Origin: Arthrobacter sp. FW306-2-2C-D06B
GTDB taxonomy: Bacteria; Actinomycetota; Actinomycetes; Actinomycetales; Micrococcaceae
Assembly (NCBI RefSeq): GCF_021789175.1
Contig: NZ_CP084560.1
Location: forward strand, 496,001-560,000
DNA length: 64,000 bases
Reading direction: 5' to 3'
Of this stretch, positions 51,112 through 60,116 are shown one piece after another. Each line of letters starts with the position of its first letter. The stretch's first letter is position 1. The notes beneath the pieces are model-generated. The model saw nothing but the letters and a program-made list of their open reading frames with translations, searched no databases and was not told the DNA's origin. The position numbers and the translations under genes were made by a program.

Positions 51112-52065
51112 AGCCTTCGACATTCGCGGTATCCAGCAGCGCACAGCGTCGCGGTAGTGCCGGAATTCTTCGCCGAACCGTTCCTCCAGGTCAGATTCCT
51201 CGAGCGGCCTGACAACGTAATTCCACACCAGCGAGCCAACGACGGCGTAGGTCACCACGAGCCATGACTGCAGGATGACACCGACTGCCGCCCCCTGGAG
51301 GATGCCCGCGGCCGCCATAGGATTTCGGATCCAGCGATACGGACCTGCGATGACCAGACGGTTCGGCATTGCCGATGGCAGCGGCGTGCCGTGTCCCAGC
51401 GTCGACATCGCTACAGCCGCCGAGATGCCAAGGGCGCTGGCGAGTACCAGAACCGCGATACCGACAGGAGCGGCAAACGACGGAAACGGGAGTGCCACCG
51501 CCCAGCGCGCTTCGAGAAACGCAACGGCGAACGGAATCGCCGCCAGGAAGAAGCCCCAGAAGAGGACAATTTGCCCGAACGTTGAGGCCACGTGGCTTGC
51601 GGCGGTCGGGCGGGGGACTGCGGGACGGAATGCGAACGGACCGCGGATGATCCACGCGGTCGGCACACGCCCGAGCAAGACAAGGCAGAGCGCGATCAGC
51701 GAACCCGCAGTCGCAGCGCCCATGCCGAGTACGCCCCAGCCCGCTTCGGTTGTGACGGTGGCGTACGCCGTCAGTGCGACGGCGACAACACCCGTCCAGC
51801 CTGTACTCACCACCGCAGCGGCCTTAACACCAAACGCCGCCACGGCCGACGCCGCGACGAACAAAGGAATGTCGAGGACAGCAACCGCAACCGGGTCGAG
51901 GTTACCCAGAGTTGAATCGCGCACCACCGGCGATAGGAAAACCGCAGCCCACCACAAGAAACCGGCAACCGCCTGCGCGGCGAAATATACTCGGCCCCAC
52001 GAAACGGCTTCGCCCCGCCGAATCAAGGGCGACACCGGCTCAACGCAAACATCAGCAGCCCCCAT
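51103..52065 (-). CDS. Isoprenylcysteine carboxyl methyltransferase (ICMT/PEMT) family membrane protein
   Basis: A 320-residue membrane protein with seven or more helices. The C-terminal signature is complete: AGPYRWIRNPM for the SAM pocket, then LEESDLEERFGEEFRHYRDA and a final charged tail. The N-terminal 190 residues are extra membrane helices not found in minimal ICMT proteins. It may methylate a lipid or small molecule at the membrane. No Shine-Dalgarno precedes the ATG at 52065, and an in-frame TTG at 52074 is an alternative. It is divergent from the MarR gene at 52188. Confidence 0.8.
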   Translation of the reverse strand: MGAADVCVEPVSPLIRRGEAVSWGRVYFAAQAVAGFLWWAAVFLSPVVRDSTLGNLDPVAVAVLDIPLFVAASAVAAFGVKAAAVVSTGWTGVVAVALTAYATVTTEAGWGVLGMGAATAGSLIALCLVLLGRVPTAWIIRGPFAFRPAVPRPTAASHVASTFGQIVLFWGFFLAAIPFAVAFLEARWAVALPFPSFAAPVGIAVLVLASALGISAAVAMSTLGHGTPLPSAMPNRLVIAGPYRWIRNPMAAAGILQGAAVGVILQSWLVVTYAVVGSLVWNYVVRPLEESDLEERFGEEFRHYRDAVRCWIPRMSKASS

Positions 52066-52174
52066 CGAAGACAATTTTGGCTCAGCCTACCCAATTCGAA
52101 CCCTGCATCCGTCTTCACAGCCGACCGCCGCAGGACCACTGAACCCCCAAACCCCCGCAAGATCCCTTCACGGC

Positions 52175-52187
52175 TACAATGAGACAT
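52175..52187 (+). promoter_or_regulatory. Probable leaderless promoter of the second MarR gene
   Basis: TACAAT (52175-52180) lies 7 bases before the ATG at 52188, the spacing expected when transcription starts on the start codon. No Shine-Dalgarno is present. The -35 region is GC-rich and unrecognisable. The earlier in-frame ATG at 52179 would overlap the -10 box. Confidence 0.5.
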
Positions 52188-52661
52188 ATGCCGGACATCG
52201 AGCGTTGGCCCACCGGAAGGTTGCTGTCTACAGCGGCCCGGCTGGTGGAACACGCTTGGGACGAGAATCTCAGGGCGATCGGCCTGACCCACGCCGGCGT
52301 CATCGCGCTGGAGGTTCTTGCAGCCACCGGCCCTATCACCCAGACCACGCTGGCGCAGATCGTGCGCGTGCAGGCCCAGACCATGGGGCAGACCCTCAGC
52401 AGGCTCGAGGCCCACGGCCACGTAAGCCGGCGTCGAAGTTCGGAAGACCGCCGGGTGCACGTCGTTTCGCTGACCGACGCCGGCAGGGAAGCGCTTGAGC
52501 GGGCGGTCGAATCGGAACAACAGGTCCTTGCCCAAGTGTCCATCGATACGTCGATGTTCAGGCAGGAATTGAAAACAGTCGTGCGCGAGCTGGCAAACGG
52601 ACAAGCACCGGGGGCAGACAGTGCCAGCGCCGCATTAGCCTCCGCGGCGCTGGAAGACTAG
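52188..52661 (+). CDS. MarR family transcriptional regulator
   Basis: A 157-residue MarR protein. VIALEVLAATGPITQTTLAQ, then VQAQTMGQTLSRLEAHGHVS form the helix-turn-helix, and RRSSEDRRVHVVSLTDAGRE the wing. The start at 52188 rather than 52179 follows from the promoter spacing. It is divergent from the ICMT-family gene, a likely target, with about 120 bases between. It is convergent with the small gene at 52658 by four bases. Confidence 0.87.
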   Translation: MPDIERWPTGRLLSTAARLVEHAWDENLRAIGLTHAGVIALEVLAATGPITQTTLAQIVRVQAQTMGQTLSRLEAHGHVSRRRSSEDRRVHVVSLTDAGREALERAVESEQQVLAQVSIDTSMFRQELKTVVRELANGQAPGADSASAALASAALED

Positions 52662-52993
52662 TCCGAGGAAACGTCGACGGCGGTCCGCTCATCGGGCGTA
52701 GGACCCCCACCGCGCGCGGAGCGCTCGCCGCGCGCAGCCAACTCATCCAGTACCGCGTCGTACCAGGACTTGACCCCGAACTCAGGCTTCCCGACGTCGA
52801 GCAGCCTGAAGAGGGCGTCGGCCAAAAAATTGAGCTCCGCAACGGACAACTTCGCAAGCCCCTGGATTGGGTCCAGTTCACCCTCCAGGCATGAGGTGAG
52901 TAGCGCGTTCACAGCGCGGCTCCAGGCGTGGGGGCAGACGCGCAAGAAGCGTTGGAAGAGAGGGGTGTCCGGCGGGTCATGGGGTCGCTCCAT
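52658..52993 (-). CDS. Small helical protein of unknown function
   Basis: A 111-residue protein, mostly helical (SRAVNALLTSCLEGELDPIQ, LAKLSVAELNFLADALFRLL), with an acidic C-terminus. The ATG at 52993 is the best internal start, although no Shine-Dalgarno is clear and longer in-frame starts exist. Upstream on the same strand are CoxG and XdhC, so it may be the last gene of that group. No family was recognised. Confidence 0.5.
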   Translation of the reverse strand: MERPHDPPDTPLFQRFLRVCPHAWSRAVNALLTSCLEGELDPIQGLAKLSVAELNFLADALFRLLDVGKPEFGVKSWYDAVLDELAARGERSARGGGPTPDERTAVDVSSD

Positions 52994-53109
52994 GGAAAGA
53001 GATCCGAGGGCCGCTGCATAACCCACCCTGATAATATCGACACGCCGAGGCGCGCGGCAAGCGCGCCGCGCTGCCCAAATCCGGCATCCACACAGCCTAA
53101 ATGGCGCGC

Positions 53110-53868
53110 TCAGTCCCTCCTGCGTCGCCGGGCAAGCCAAACCACCACGGCCAGGACAGCGCCGGCGCAAAGCACCGGGCCGAAGCGGCGCACCAGCACC
53201 GGCCAAACGGCCGAGCCCAGATCCAATTCCGACGATGGCGCGAACGGCGCGGACAGAGGTGCAGGTGCGGCCGCGGCCGCAGGTACAGGCGCCCCCGGCG
53301 GCTCGACCACCTGCGCTGCAGAACGCGCAGCGGGCCTGACAGCCGCAGGCTCCCCAGACTCCGCCGCCCCGGGCTCCCCGGGCTCCACCGCCACTCCGAC
53401 GTCGGGCTCTGTATCCTCTTCAGCCCCGCCTCCCGCCTTCCCGATCACGCACTGGACGAACTGCTCCAGCAACTTGTCCGAGATGTCCTGGATGACGCCC
53501 CGCCCGAATTGGGCCGGTTTGCCGGTGACGTTCATGTCCGTGGTCACGTCCACGGAGGTGCCGTCGCCGTCGGGCGTCAGCACTGCAGTCACCGTGGCGC
53601 CCGCGGTACCGTTACCTCGCTTGTCCTTCCCGGTGGCCGAAATGACCACCGTGTGCGTCTCCTGGTTGCGCTCGAGGAATTCACCTGTGCCGGTGTAGAT
53701 CATGGCGATCGGCCCGAGTTTGACCTTGACGGTTCCGGTGAACTGCTCGTCGCTCACGGACGTGAGGGTCGCTCCCGGGAAACAGGGCGCGATGTCTTCC
53801 AGTTGGTTGAAGGAATGCCAGGTGTCCTCCAGCGAACTGGGAACCACGAAGTGATGTTTGAGTTCCAC
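53110..53868 (-). CDS. coxG: CoxG family SRPBCC protein with C-terminal membrane anchor
   Basis: A 252-residue protein. Residues 1-145 are a CoxG-type SRPBCC domain (MELKHHFVVPSSLEDTWHSF, CFPGATLTSV, VKLGPIAMIYTGTGEF, GKPAQFGRGVIQDIS). An Ala/Pro/Glu-rich linker follows, then a hydrophobic helix near the C-terminus (VLCAGAVLAVVVWLARRRRR) that anchors it to the membrane. CoxG proteins recruit or mature CO-dehydrogenase-type molybdenum hydroxylases at the membrane. It lies on the same strand after xdhC. No hydroxylase subunit gene is in the window. Confidence 0.88.
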   Translation of the reverse strand: MELKHHFVVPSSLEDTWHSFNQLEDIAPCFPGATLTSVSDEQFTGTVKVKLGPIAMIYTGTGEFLERNQETHTVVISATGKDKRGNGTAGATVTAVLTPDGDGTSVDVTTDMNVTGKPAQFGRGVIQDISDKLLEQFVQCVIGKAGGGAEEDTEPDVGVAVEPGEPGAAESGEPAAVRPAARSAAQVVEPPGAPVPAAAAAPAPLSAPFAPSSELDLGSAVWPVLVRRFGPVLCAGAVLAVVVWLARRRRRD

Positions 53869-53934
53869 GTCTGCCTCCCGTCCGGCATCCAGTCCTGATG
53901 TGACACAGGTTACTCCTCGCAGAAGGCGAGCGCC

Positions 53935-55101
53935 CTAGCTCGGCTCGAGTTCGTACCCCGCATCCTCGTGGTCCGGTTCAACTGTGGGTTCGTGGTGGAT
54001 CCGGGCCTCCATGGTGCTCAATCGTCCGCCGCCGCCACCCCAGTGCAAGGCAATGATTTCGGCGGCGATGGAGATGGCTGTTTCCTCGGGGGTGCGGGAT
54101 CCCAGGTCCAGGCCGATCGGGCTGGAGAGCCTGGCCAATTCGGCCTCGCTCAGGCCCGTTTCGCGCAGCCGTTCCAGCCGGTCGTGGTGCGTGCGCCGGG
54201 ATCCCATCGCCCCCACATAGGCCACGTTGTGGCGCAGCGCCAACTCCAGCAGCGGCACGTCGAATTTCGGATCATGCGTCAGCACGCAGATGACGGTGCG
54301 CTCATCGACTTGGCCGGCATTGATCTGCGCCTGCAGATAACGGTGCGGCCATTCCACCACCACCTCGTCCGCCTGCGGGAACCGGGCAGCCGTTGCGAAA
54401 ACCGCGCGGGCGTCGCAGACCGTGACCCGGTAGCCCAGGAAGGTGCCCTGTTTGGCGACGGCGGCGGCAAAGTCAATCGCGCCGAACACCAGCATCCGCG
54501 GCTGCGGGGCGAAACTGAGGGCAAAAACGCGCATGCCCTCGCCGCGCCGCTGACCGTCCGGTCCGTACATGAGGGTGGCGTTGCGGCCCGCGGCCAGCAG
54601 GCCCTGGACGTCGTCGGATACCGCATGGTCGGCGCGCTCGCTGCCGAGGGAGCCCGCGAACCCATCAGGGCGAACCACCAGGTGGCCGCCCAGCCAGGCC
54701 GGATCGGGGTGTTCGATCACGGTGACCACGGCAACCGGGCGGCCGGCACCGACGTCGTCCGCTACCTGCGCCAGTTCCGGGAAGGTCTCGGTGGAGACCG
54801 GCTCCACAAAGATGTCCAGGATCCCGCCGCAGGTCAGGCCAACCTCGAACGCGGCGTCGTCACTGATACCGTAGCGCTGGAGCACCGGCTTGCCGGACTC
54901 CACCACCTTGGTGGCCAGTTCATAGAGCGCTCCTTCGACGCACCCGCCGGACACCGAACCGACTGCGCTGCCGTCGGCGTCGACCATCATGGCGGCTCCT
55001 GCCGGCCGCGGTGCGGAGCGGAAGGTGCGCACCACCGTTCCGAGTCCTACTGTGTGGCCGGCCGCCATGGCGGCGACCAGATCGTCCAAGACCTCACGCA
55101 T
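53935..55101 (-). CDS. xdhC: XdhC/CoxI family molybdenum-enzyme maturation protein
   Basis: A 388-residue protein of the XdhC/CoxI family, which inserts sulfurated molybdenum cofactor into xanthine-dehydrogenase or CO-dehydrogenase-type enzymes. The N-terminal domain carries TVVRTFRSAPRPAGAAMMVD and GSVSGGCVEGALYE, with the conserved cysteine. The C-terminal Rossmann domain holds YVGAMGSRRTHHDRLERL and PIGLDLGSRTPEETAISIAA. The ATG at 55101 is preferred over a TTG at 55107. It lies between moaA and coxG on one strand, consistent with a molybdoenzyme-assembly group. Confidence 0.9.
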   Translation of the reverse strand: MREVLDDLVAAMAAGHTVGLGTVVRTFRSAPRPAGAAMMVDADGSAVGSVSGGCVEGALYELATKVVESGKPVLQRYGISDDAAFEVGLTCGGILDIFVEPVSTETFPELAQVADDVGAGRPVAVVTVIEHPDPAWLGGHLVVRPDGFAGSLGSERADHAVSDDVQGLLAAGRNATLMYGPDGQRRGEGMRVFALSFAPQPRMLVFGAIDFAAAVAKQGTFLGYRVTVCDARAVFATAARFPQADEVVVEWPHRYLQAQINAGQVDERTVICVLTHDPKFDVPLLELALRHNVAYVGAMGSRRTHHDRLERLRETGLSEAELARLSSPIGLDLGSRTPEETAISIAAEIIALHWGGGGGRLSTMEARIHHEPTVEPDHEDAGYELEPS

Positions 55102-55210
55102 TGGCAACCACCACCACCAACAACTCCTCGAAACTCTGCAATGAGCGCCCCTATAAAGAAGTCAACGTGCCGCAGGAACGCCCTGATTCCCTGTTGCAGG
55201 GAGCGCATTG

Positions 55211-55228
55211 GCGGGGCTGCGGCCCCGC
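55211..55228. terminator. GC-rich hairpin after moaA
   Basis: GCGGGGC-TGCG-GCCCCGC is a perfect 7-bp stem starting 5 bases after the moaA stop on the minus strand. It lacks a T-run, so it may pause or protect the transcript rather than terminate it. The 131-base gap to xdhC shows nothing else. Confidence 0.4.
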
Positions 55229-55232
55229 TGGA

Positions 55233-56291
55233 CTATCCTCCGATGTACGACATCTCGATCTTGTGTGCCGCGGCTTCTTTAGGGGCGCGGGCACCGTCTT
55301 GGGGTGTGTGGGCGCCGCGCAGTTCCGAATAGCGGTCCGTCCGGCCGCCCCACAGGGCGGACAACGCCGTCGAAAGCTCGACGTCGGACGCGCCGCCCCT
55401 CAGGAGTGCCCTCAGGTCCGTGCCGGTTGTGGCAAAAAGACACGTGAACAGCTTCCCGTCGGCGGAGAGCCGGGCACGGGTGCAGCCGCGGCAAAAGGCT
55501 TGGGTCACGCTGGAAATGACTCCGATTTCGCCGCTGCCGTCCGCGTAGCGCCAGCGATCCGAGGTTTCGCCAGGGTAGTTGGGCGCCGCGGGTTCCAGTG
55601 GGAACACCGCGCCGATGCGGGCCAGGATCTCGGCTGAGGGCACCACTTCATCCATTTTCCAGCCGTTGGACGTACCGACGTCCATGTACTCGATGAACCG
55701 CAGAATGAAGCCGGACCCCTTGAAGTGGGTGGCCATGGGAAGAATGTCCTGCTCGTTCGTGCCGCGTTTGACCACCATGTTGATCTTCACCGGCCCTAGT
55801 CCGGCGGCCTGGGCAACCTCCGCGGCGTGAAGGACCTTCTCCACGGGATAGCCGACGTCGTTCATGGCCTGGAAGGTCTCCTCCCGGAGGGAGTCCAGCG
55901 AGACCGTGACCCGGTTCAGCCCGGCATCCTTGAGTGCTTGCGCCTTCTGCGCGAGGACCGAGCCGTTCGTCGTCATGGCCAGGTCCGGAGCCAGCCCGTC
56001 AGGAGTGCGCAGCCGGGCCAGCATCCGGACCAATTCCTCGATGTCCTTCCGCAGCAAGGGTTCCCCGCCGGTCAGCCGGATCTTCCGCACCCCGTGCCCG
56101 ACTGCGATCGACGCCAGCCTGGTGATTTCCTCAAACGTCAGCAGCTGGTCCCGGGGCATGAAAACGAAGTCCCGCCCGAAAATCTCCTTGGGCATGCAGT
56201 AGACGCAACGGAAATTGCACCTGTCCGTGACGGAAATCCGCAGGTCCCTCAGGGGCCGATGGAAGGTGTCGGTAATGGAATTGGCGTCCAT
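55233..56291 (-). CDS. moaA: GTP 3',8-cyclase MoaA
   Basis: A 352-residue radical-SAM enzyme for the first step of molybdenum-cofactor synthesis. The N-terminal cluster is in [13 protein letters not shown] (C25, C29, C32), the SAM-binding region is [11 protein letters not shown], and the C-terminal cluster is [20 protein letters not shown]. The chain ends in G-G, as functional MoaA proteins do. The ATG at 56291 is chosen over an upstream in-frame start. Its neighbours xdhC and coxG, and the sulfite-oxidase-family gene 11 kb away, use the cofactor it helps to make. Confidence 0.95.
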   Translation of the reverse strand: MDANSITDTFHRPLRDLRISVTDRCNFRCVYCMPKEIFGRDFVFMPRDQLLTFEEITRLASIAVGHGVRKIRLTGGEPLLRKDIEELVRMLARLRTPDGLAPDLAMTTNGSVLAQKAQALKDAGLNRVTVSLDSLREETFQAMNDVGYPVEKVLHAAEVAQAAGLGPVKINMVVKRGTNEQDILPMATHFKGSGFILRFIEYMDVGTSNGWKMDEVVPSAEILARIGAVFPLEPAAPNYPGETSDRWRYADGSGEIGVISSVTQAFCRGCTRARLSADGKLFTCLFATTGTDLRALLRGGASDVELSTALSALWGGRTDRYSELRGAHTPQDGARAPKEAAAHKIEMSYIGG

Positions 56292-56401
56292 GCAGCGCCC
56301 TCTCAACGCGGTAGTTAGTGCCAACCGCTTGTGCCTCTCCCAGCGTATGCCCGGTCCCTGGCGCCCACAATGGAGGAGGCCGAACGACGGCGGTACCGGA
56401 C

Positions 56402-57088
56402 TCAGCCGATAGGCTCCGCCATCTGCTCCACAACATACTGGGCGTCCACCGACGTGCCGGTCGTTGGATCGGTCATTTCCACCCTCCAGCTGCGGGCAAA
56501 CTGGTCAACCCCATGTTTCATAGCGACCGTGCCTGATATGAGGACGGTGCCCGGCTGGTTCAGGCCGCGTTCGGCCAGGACCGCCAGCCAGTAGTCCGGG
56601 CTGAGGAGCGCCTCCAGCGAACTGTCCTGGATCAGCGTGTCCGGCGTTTCGCCGTCGCCAACCCAGCCCTTGAGCGTAATGGTGTCCAAATGGTCGCGCA
56701 CATCATCCAGGCGCCAGGCTTTGCGTCCCAACACATCCGGGCTGGCGTTCTTGCTCCACGCCACGCCGTGGACCTCGAGTTCGCGGTCCGTGTGGTCGCA
56801 GGCCACGGTCAGGAGCACGTCCTCATCAGTGATCACGAGCGCCCATTCCGCTTCACCCGAGGTCCGGCCGTGCTGGACGCGGACTTCCGAGACCTGCTGG
56901 GCCAAGTATGGCGACACAGGGTACAGCGCGGGCGTGGTTGCGGGTCCGGGAACGCCAAGTTCGGCCAGTTCGGCGATGTGGGCCTGCACTTCTTCCTGCT
57001 CGCGTCCTGCGTAGCCGGCGTTCAGGAGGTGTTTGACCTGGACGTTCCTCGTGGTGCCATCGGGAAGTTCAAAGCTCAGAGTCGTCAT
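56402..57088 (-). CDS. DUF2848 family protein
   Basis: A 228-residue protein of the DUF2848 family, structurally akin to fumarylacetoacetate hydrolases. Blocks visible are [40 protein letters not shown], and [28 protein letters not shown] precedes the ATG. It is divergent from the MHS transporter, and the TGTATACA operator lies between them, so the GntR regulator probably controls it. A hydrolase role in a catabolic pathway is inferred from context. Confidence 0.82.
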   Translation of the reverse strand: MTTLSFELPDGTTRNVQVKHLLNAGYAGREQEEVQAHIAELAELGVPGPATTPALYPVSPYLAQQVSEVRVQHGRTSGEAEWALVITDEDVLLTVACDHTDRELEVHGVAWSKNASPDVLGRKAWRLDDVRDHLDTITLKGWVGDGETPDTLIQDSSLEALLSPDYWLAVLAERGLNQPGTVLISGTVAMKHGVDQFARSWRVEMTDPTTGTSVDAQYVVEQMAEPIG

Positions 57089-57176
57089 TTTCTGTCCATC
57101 CTTTGCGTGTCCTACTGGAGAAATTTTTCAGATCGGAAACCGGAAACAGTCGCCAATGTACAACCAGTATGCGTAA

Positions 57177-57184
57177 TGTATACA
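57177..57184. promoter_or_regulatory. GntR-type operator TGTATACA (site 1)
   Basis: The core lies in the perfect 12-bp palindrome AATGTATACATT (57175-57186), between the divergent DUF2848 and MHS genes. The same core with matching flank (ATGTATACA) occurs at 59296-59303 next to the GntR gene. FCD-type GntR regulators commonly bind sites of this form. Confidence 0.75.
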
Positions 57185-57235
57185 TTTAACGCCAGTGTGG
57201 CAGGCGTCACCGTAAACTTCTCGTGGAGGAAACCC

Positions 57236-58627
57236 ATGGCCAACGTTCCAGTTCCGGCTTCCGGCGAAGCGCCGCGTCCCGGAAAGCCGATGCATCCCAA
57301 GGGCTTGTACAAGGCCTTTGCCGCAAGCCTTACCGGCACCGCGCTCGAGTGGTACGACTTTGCTGTCTACTCCGCCGCGGCCGCCGTCGTATTCCCCATC
57401 GTCTTTTTCCCGTCATCGGATCCCTTGACCGGGACCATCCTGGCGTTCTCCACCTATGCCGTGGGCTATGTGTCCCGTCCTGTGGGCGGCATCATTTTCG
57501 GACGGCTCGGTGACCGCATCGGCCGCAAGAAGGTGCTGGTGACAACGCTGATGATCATCGGCGTCGCCACCGTACTGATCGGGGTGCTGCCTGGTTACGG
57601 CAGCATCGGCATCTCGGCCCCGATCATCTTGGTGTTGCTGCGCTTCGCCCAAGGCGTGGGCGTCGGTGGCGAATGGGGTGGCGCAGTGCTGCTCTCCAGT
57701 GAATACGGCGATCCCCATCGGCGCGGCTTCTGGGCTTCCGCGGCCCAAGTCGGACCGCCGGCCGGCAACCTCCTGGCCAACGGCACGCTGGCCGTCCTGA
57801 CGGTTACCCTCAGCGAAGCGCAGTTCATCAGCTTCGGCTGGCGCCTCGCATTCCTGGTTTCGGCGGTGCTGGTGGGGTTCGGACTGTGGATTCGGCTGAA
57901 GCTTGAAGATACCCCGATTTTCAAGGCCATCGAGGCGCATGGTGAGCAGCCCAACGCTCCGGTCCGTGAGGTCTTCAGCAAGGAACTCCGGCCACTTGTC
58001 GCTGCCACCCTGTGCCGGGTAGGCCCGGACGTGCTGTACGCGCTGTTCACTGTCTTCACCCTGAGCTACGGGATCCAGACCCTCGGCTATGACCGCGGCC
58101 AAGTGCTCACTGCCGTGTTGATCGGCTCCGCGTTCCAGCTGTTCATGATCCCGCTTGCCGGTGCCGTATCCGACCGCTTCAACCGGCGCCTCGTCTACGT
58201 GATCGCGGCAGCGGTAGGAGCTGTGTGGACTTTCATCTTCTTCGCCATCCTGGGCGGGCACAGCGAGCCGCTGCTGATTGCTGGAATTGTCCTGGGCCTC
58301 ATGGCGCACTCCTTCATGTATGGACCGCAGGCCGCCTTCATTGTGGAGCAGTTCTCCCCGAGGCTGCGGTCCACCGGAAGTTCGCTGGCCTACACCTTCG
58401 CCGGTGTGATCGGTGGCGCCATTGCGCCCTTGATGTTCACGCTGCTGTTATCCCAGTTCGGCACGTGGATTCCGGTTGCCATCTATGTGGCCGTGGCCGC
58501 CGTCGTCACCATCGTGGGGTTGGCGCTCGGCCGGGACTCCAACACCGTGGAGGATGAGGACTACCGCCTGCTGCTCGAAGGATCCGCGGCAGCAAGCGGA
58601 CAGTCGGCCGTCGCGGAAATGCGCTGA
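57236..58627 (+). CDS. MFS transporter, metabolite:H+ symporter (MHS) type
   Basis: A 463-residue, 12-helix MHS transporter. Signatures are LTGTALEWYDFAVYSAAAAV in helix 1, SRPVGGIIFGRLGDRIGRKK, and RFAQGVGVGGEWGGAVLLSS. GGAGG lies 7 bases before the ATG. It shares the operator region with the DUF2848 gene and is convergent with the GntR gene. It most likely imports the compound broken down by the DUF2848 and nitrilase-family enzymes; MHS substrates are often carboxylates or betaines. Confidence 0.9.
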   Translation: MANVPVPASGEAPRPGKPMHPKGLYKAFAASLTGTALEWYDFAVYSAAAAVVFPIVFFPSSDPLTGTILAFSTYAVGYVSRPVGGIIFGRLGDRIGRKKVLVTTLMIIGVATVLIGVLPGYGSIGISAPIILVLLRFAQGVGVGGEWGGAVLLSSEYGDPHRRGFWASAAQVGPPAGNLLANGTLAVLTVTLSEAQFISFGWRLAFLVSAVLVGFGLWIRLKLEDTPIFKAIEAHGEQPNAPVREVFSKELRPLVAATLCRVGPDVLYALFTVFTLSYGIQTLGYDRGQVLTAVLIGSAFQLFMIPLAGAVSDRFNRRLVYVIAAAVGAVWTFIFFAILGGHSEPLLIAGIVLGLMAHSFMYGPQAAFIVEQFSPRLRSTGSSLAYTFAGVIGGAIAPLMFTLLLSQFGTWIPVAIYVAVAAVVTIVGLALGRDSNTVEDEDYRLLLEGSAAASGQSAVAEMR

Positions 58628-58632
58628 CTACC

Positions 58633-59289
58633 TCAGGTCCGGAGCAGGATGTCCCGCGTCACGGCCAGATGATGGTCGATGGCTTTCTGTGCCTTCTCCG
58701 CGTCGCCGGACACCAGGGTGTCCAATATGTCCTGGTGTTCGGCGCACACCTGCTCGCGCCGGCCTCCGGTACGGAACAGCGCGGAGACTCCCACCAAAAT
58801 TTGCCGGACGTGGAGCTTGCTGTACGTCCGGGAAATGAGCTCGTTGCCCGCCGCGTCGATGAGCTGCTGGTGGAACAGCGTGTCCAGGCGGATAAACTCA
58901 CGGGCCGCCTCCGGGCTCAGGTCCTCAGGAAGCCTTGCCTGCTGGTCGAGCGTTTCCTGCATCGTCCCGGCGGGAACCCGGCCCTGCTCGATGACCAGCC
59001 GGGCGGCGTGGCTTTCGAGGATTCCGCGCAGTTCCATCAATTCGGACATCTCCCGTCCGGTTACCGGAGGAACGTATGCGCCGCGCTGGGGAATCAGTTC
59101 CACCAAGCCGTCCGAGACCAGCAGCAAGAGTGCCTCACGCACCGGCGTACGCGATACGCCGATTTCCGCGGCCAATTCCTGCTCATTCAGGAACTTCCCC
59201 TGGACTTCGGGGTCGATCAGGATATTTTCACGCAGGTACGCGTATGCCTTTTCGCGGCCGGACGCCGCAGTCCCCGAACTTTTTCGCAT
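58633..59289 (-). CDS. GntR family regulator, FCD subfamily
   Basis: A 218-residue regulator. Residues about 10-80 form the winged helix (NEQELAAEIGVSRTPVREAL, then LLVSDGLVELIPQRGAYVPP). The FCD effector domain follows, with its metal-binding pattern in EFIRLDTLFHQQLIDAAGN and HQDILDTLVSGDAEKAQKAI. It is divergent from the nitrilase-family gene. A TGTATACA palindrome lies 7-14 bases before its start codon and overlaps its promoter, so it probably represses itself and both neighbouring units. Confidence 0.92.
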   Translation of the reverse strand: MRKSSGTAASGREKAYAYLRENILIDPEVQGKFLNEQELAAEIGVSRTPVREALLLLVSDGLVELIPQRGAYVPPVTGREMSELMELRGILESHAARLVIEQGRVPAGTMQETLDQQARLPEDLSPEAAREFIRLDTLFHQQLIDAAGNELISRTYSKLHVRQILVGVSALFRTGGRREQVCAEHQDILDTLVSGDAEKAQKAIDHHLAVTRDILLRT

Positions 59290-59295
59290 ACATCA

Positions 59296-59303
59296 TGTAT
59301 ACA
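59296..59303. promoter_or_regulatory. GntR-type operator TGTATACA (site 2)
   Basis: The core lies in the 32-base gap between the divergent GntR and nitrilase-family genes, within CATGTATACAAC. Its closeness to both start codons means a bound regulator would block both promoters. Confidence 0.75.
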
Positions 59304-59321
59304 ACAATCTGGAGTAAATTC

Positions 59322-60116
59322 ATGCGTTTAGCCGTGGCACAAATCATCACGGGAGCCAATGTGGCCGCCAACCTGGAACTGATCCGAGAATACGCCACCC
59401 GCGCCAAAGCCGCTGGAGCCGAACTCGTGGTCTTTCCTGAAGCAGCGATGCGCGCCTTCGGCAACAGCCTGGCCGACATCGCCGAACCCCTGGACGGACC
59501 GTGGGCCACAGCGGTCCGCAGCCTTGCACGGGAGCTGGGCATCGCCGTCGTTGCGGGAATGTTCACTCCCGGAGAAGGCGGACGCGTCCGGAACACCCTT
59601 TTGGTCACCGGCCCAGGGGTTGACACTTCCTACGACAAGATCCACCTCTTTGATGCCTTCGGCTTCGCCGAGTCTGATTCGGTCGACGCCGGCACCTCGC
59701 CTGTAACCTTCGAACTCAACGGCACTGTGTTTGGCCTTGCCACCTGTTACGACGTTCGTTTCCCCGCCCTCTTCACCGCCAACGCCCGGGCAGGAGCACA
59801 AGTCAACATCGTCTGCGCGTCGTGGGGCGCCGGCGAGGGCAAAGCCGAGCAGTGGGAGCTGCTGGTGCGGGCCCGAGCAGTGGACAGCACCACCTTCGTC
59901 GTGGCGTGCGGCCAAGGCAATCCCGCGAGCGTCGGCCTGCCCTCCACAGGCACGGCGCCCACAGGCATCGGGCACAGTGCTGTGATCTCGCCACTGGGTG
60001 TCGTAGTCGCCGCCCTCGGGGAAACGCCGGAACTCGCCATCGTCGACATCGATCCGTCTGTTGTGGAAGAAGTCCGGGGCAAGCTTCCCGTTCTGGCGAA
60101 TGCCAGGGAACTTTAG
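59322..60116 (+). CDS. Carbon-nitrogen hydrolase (nitrilase superfamily)
   Basis: A 264-residue amidase-type enzyme with the full catalytic triad: Glu in VVFPEAAM (E40), Lys in SYDKIHLFDAF (K106), Cys in LATCYDVRFP (C142). It resembles the Nit/omega-amidase group, which hydrolyses small amides to acids and ammonia. The ATG at 59322 is preceded by GGAG, 7 bases away. It is divergent from the GntR gene. With the MHS transporter and the DUF2848 protein it probably forms a pathway for an imported amide or N-containing acid. Confidence 0.9.
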   Translation: MRLAVAQIITGANVAANLELIREYATRAKAAGAELVVFPEAAMRAFGNSLADIAEPLDGPWATAVRSLARELGIAVVAGMFTPGEGGRVRNTLLVTGPGVDTSYDKIHLFDAFGFAESDSVDAGTSPVTFELNGTVFGLATCYDVRFPALFTANARAGAQVNIVCASWGAGEGKAEQWELLVRARAVDSTTFVVACGQGNPASVGLPSTGTAPTGIGHSAVISPLGVVVAALGETPELAIVDIDPSVVEEVRGKLPVLANAREL

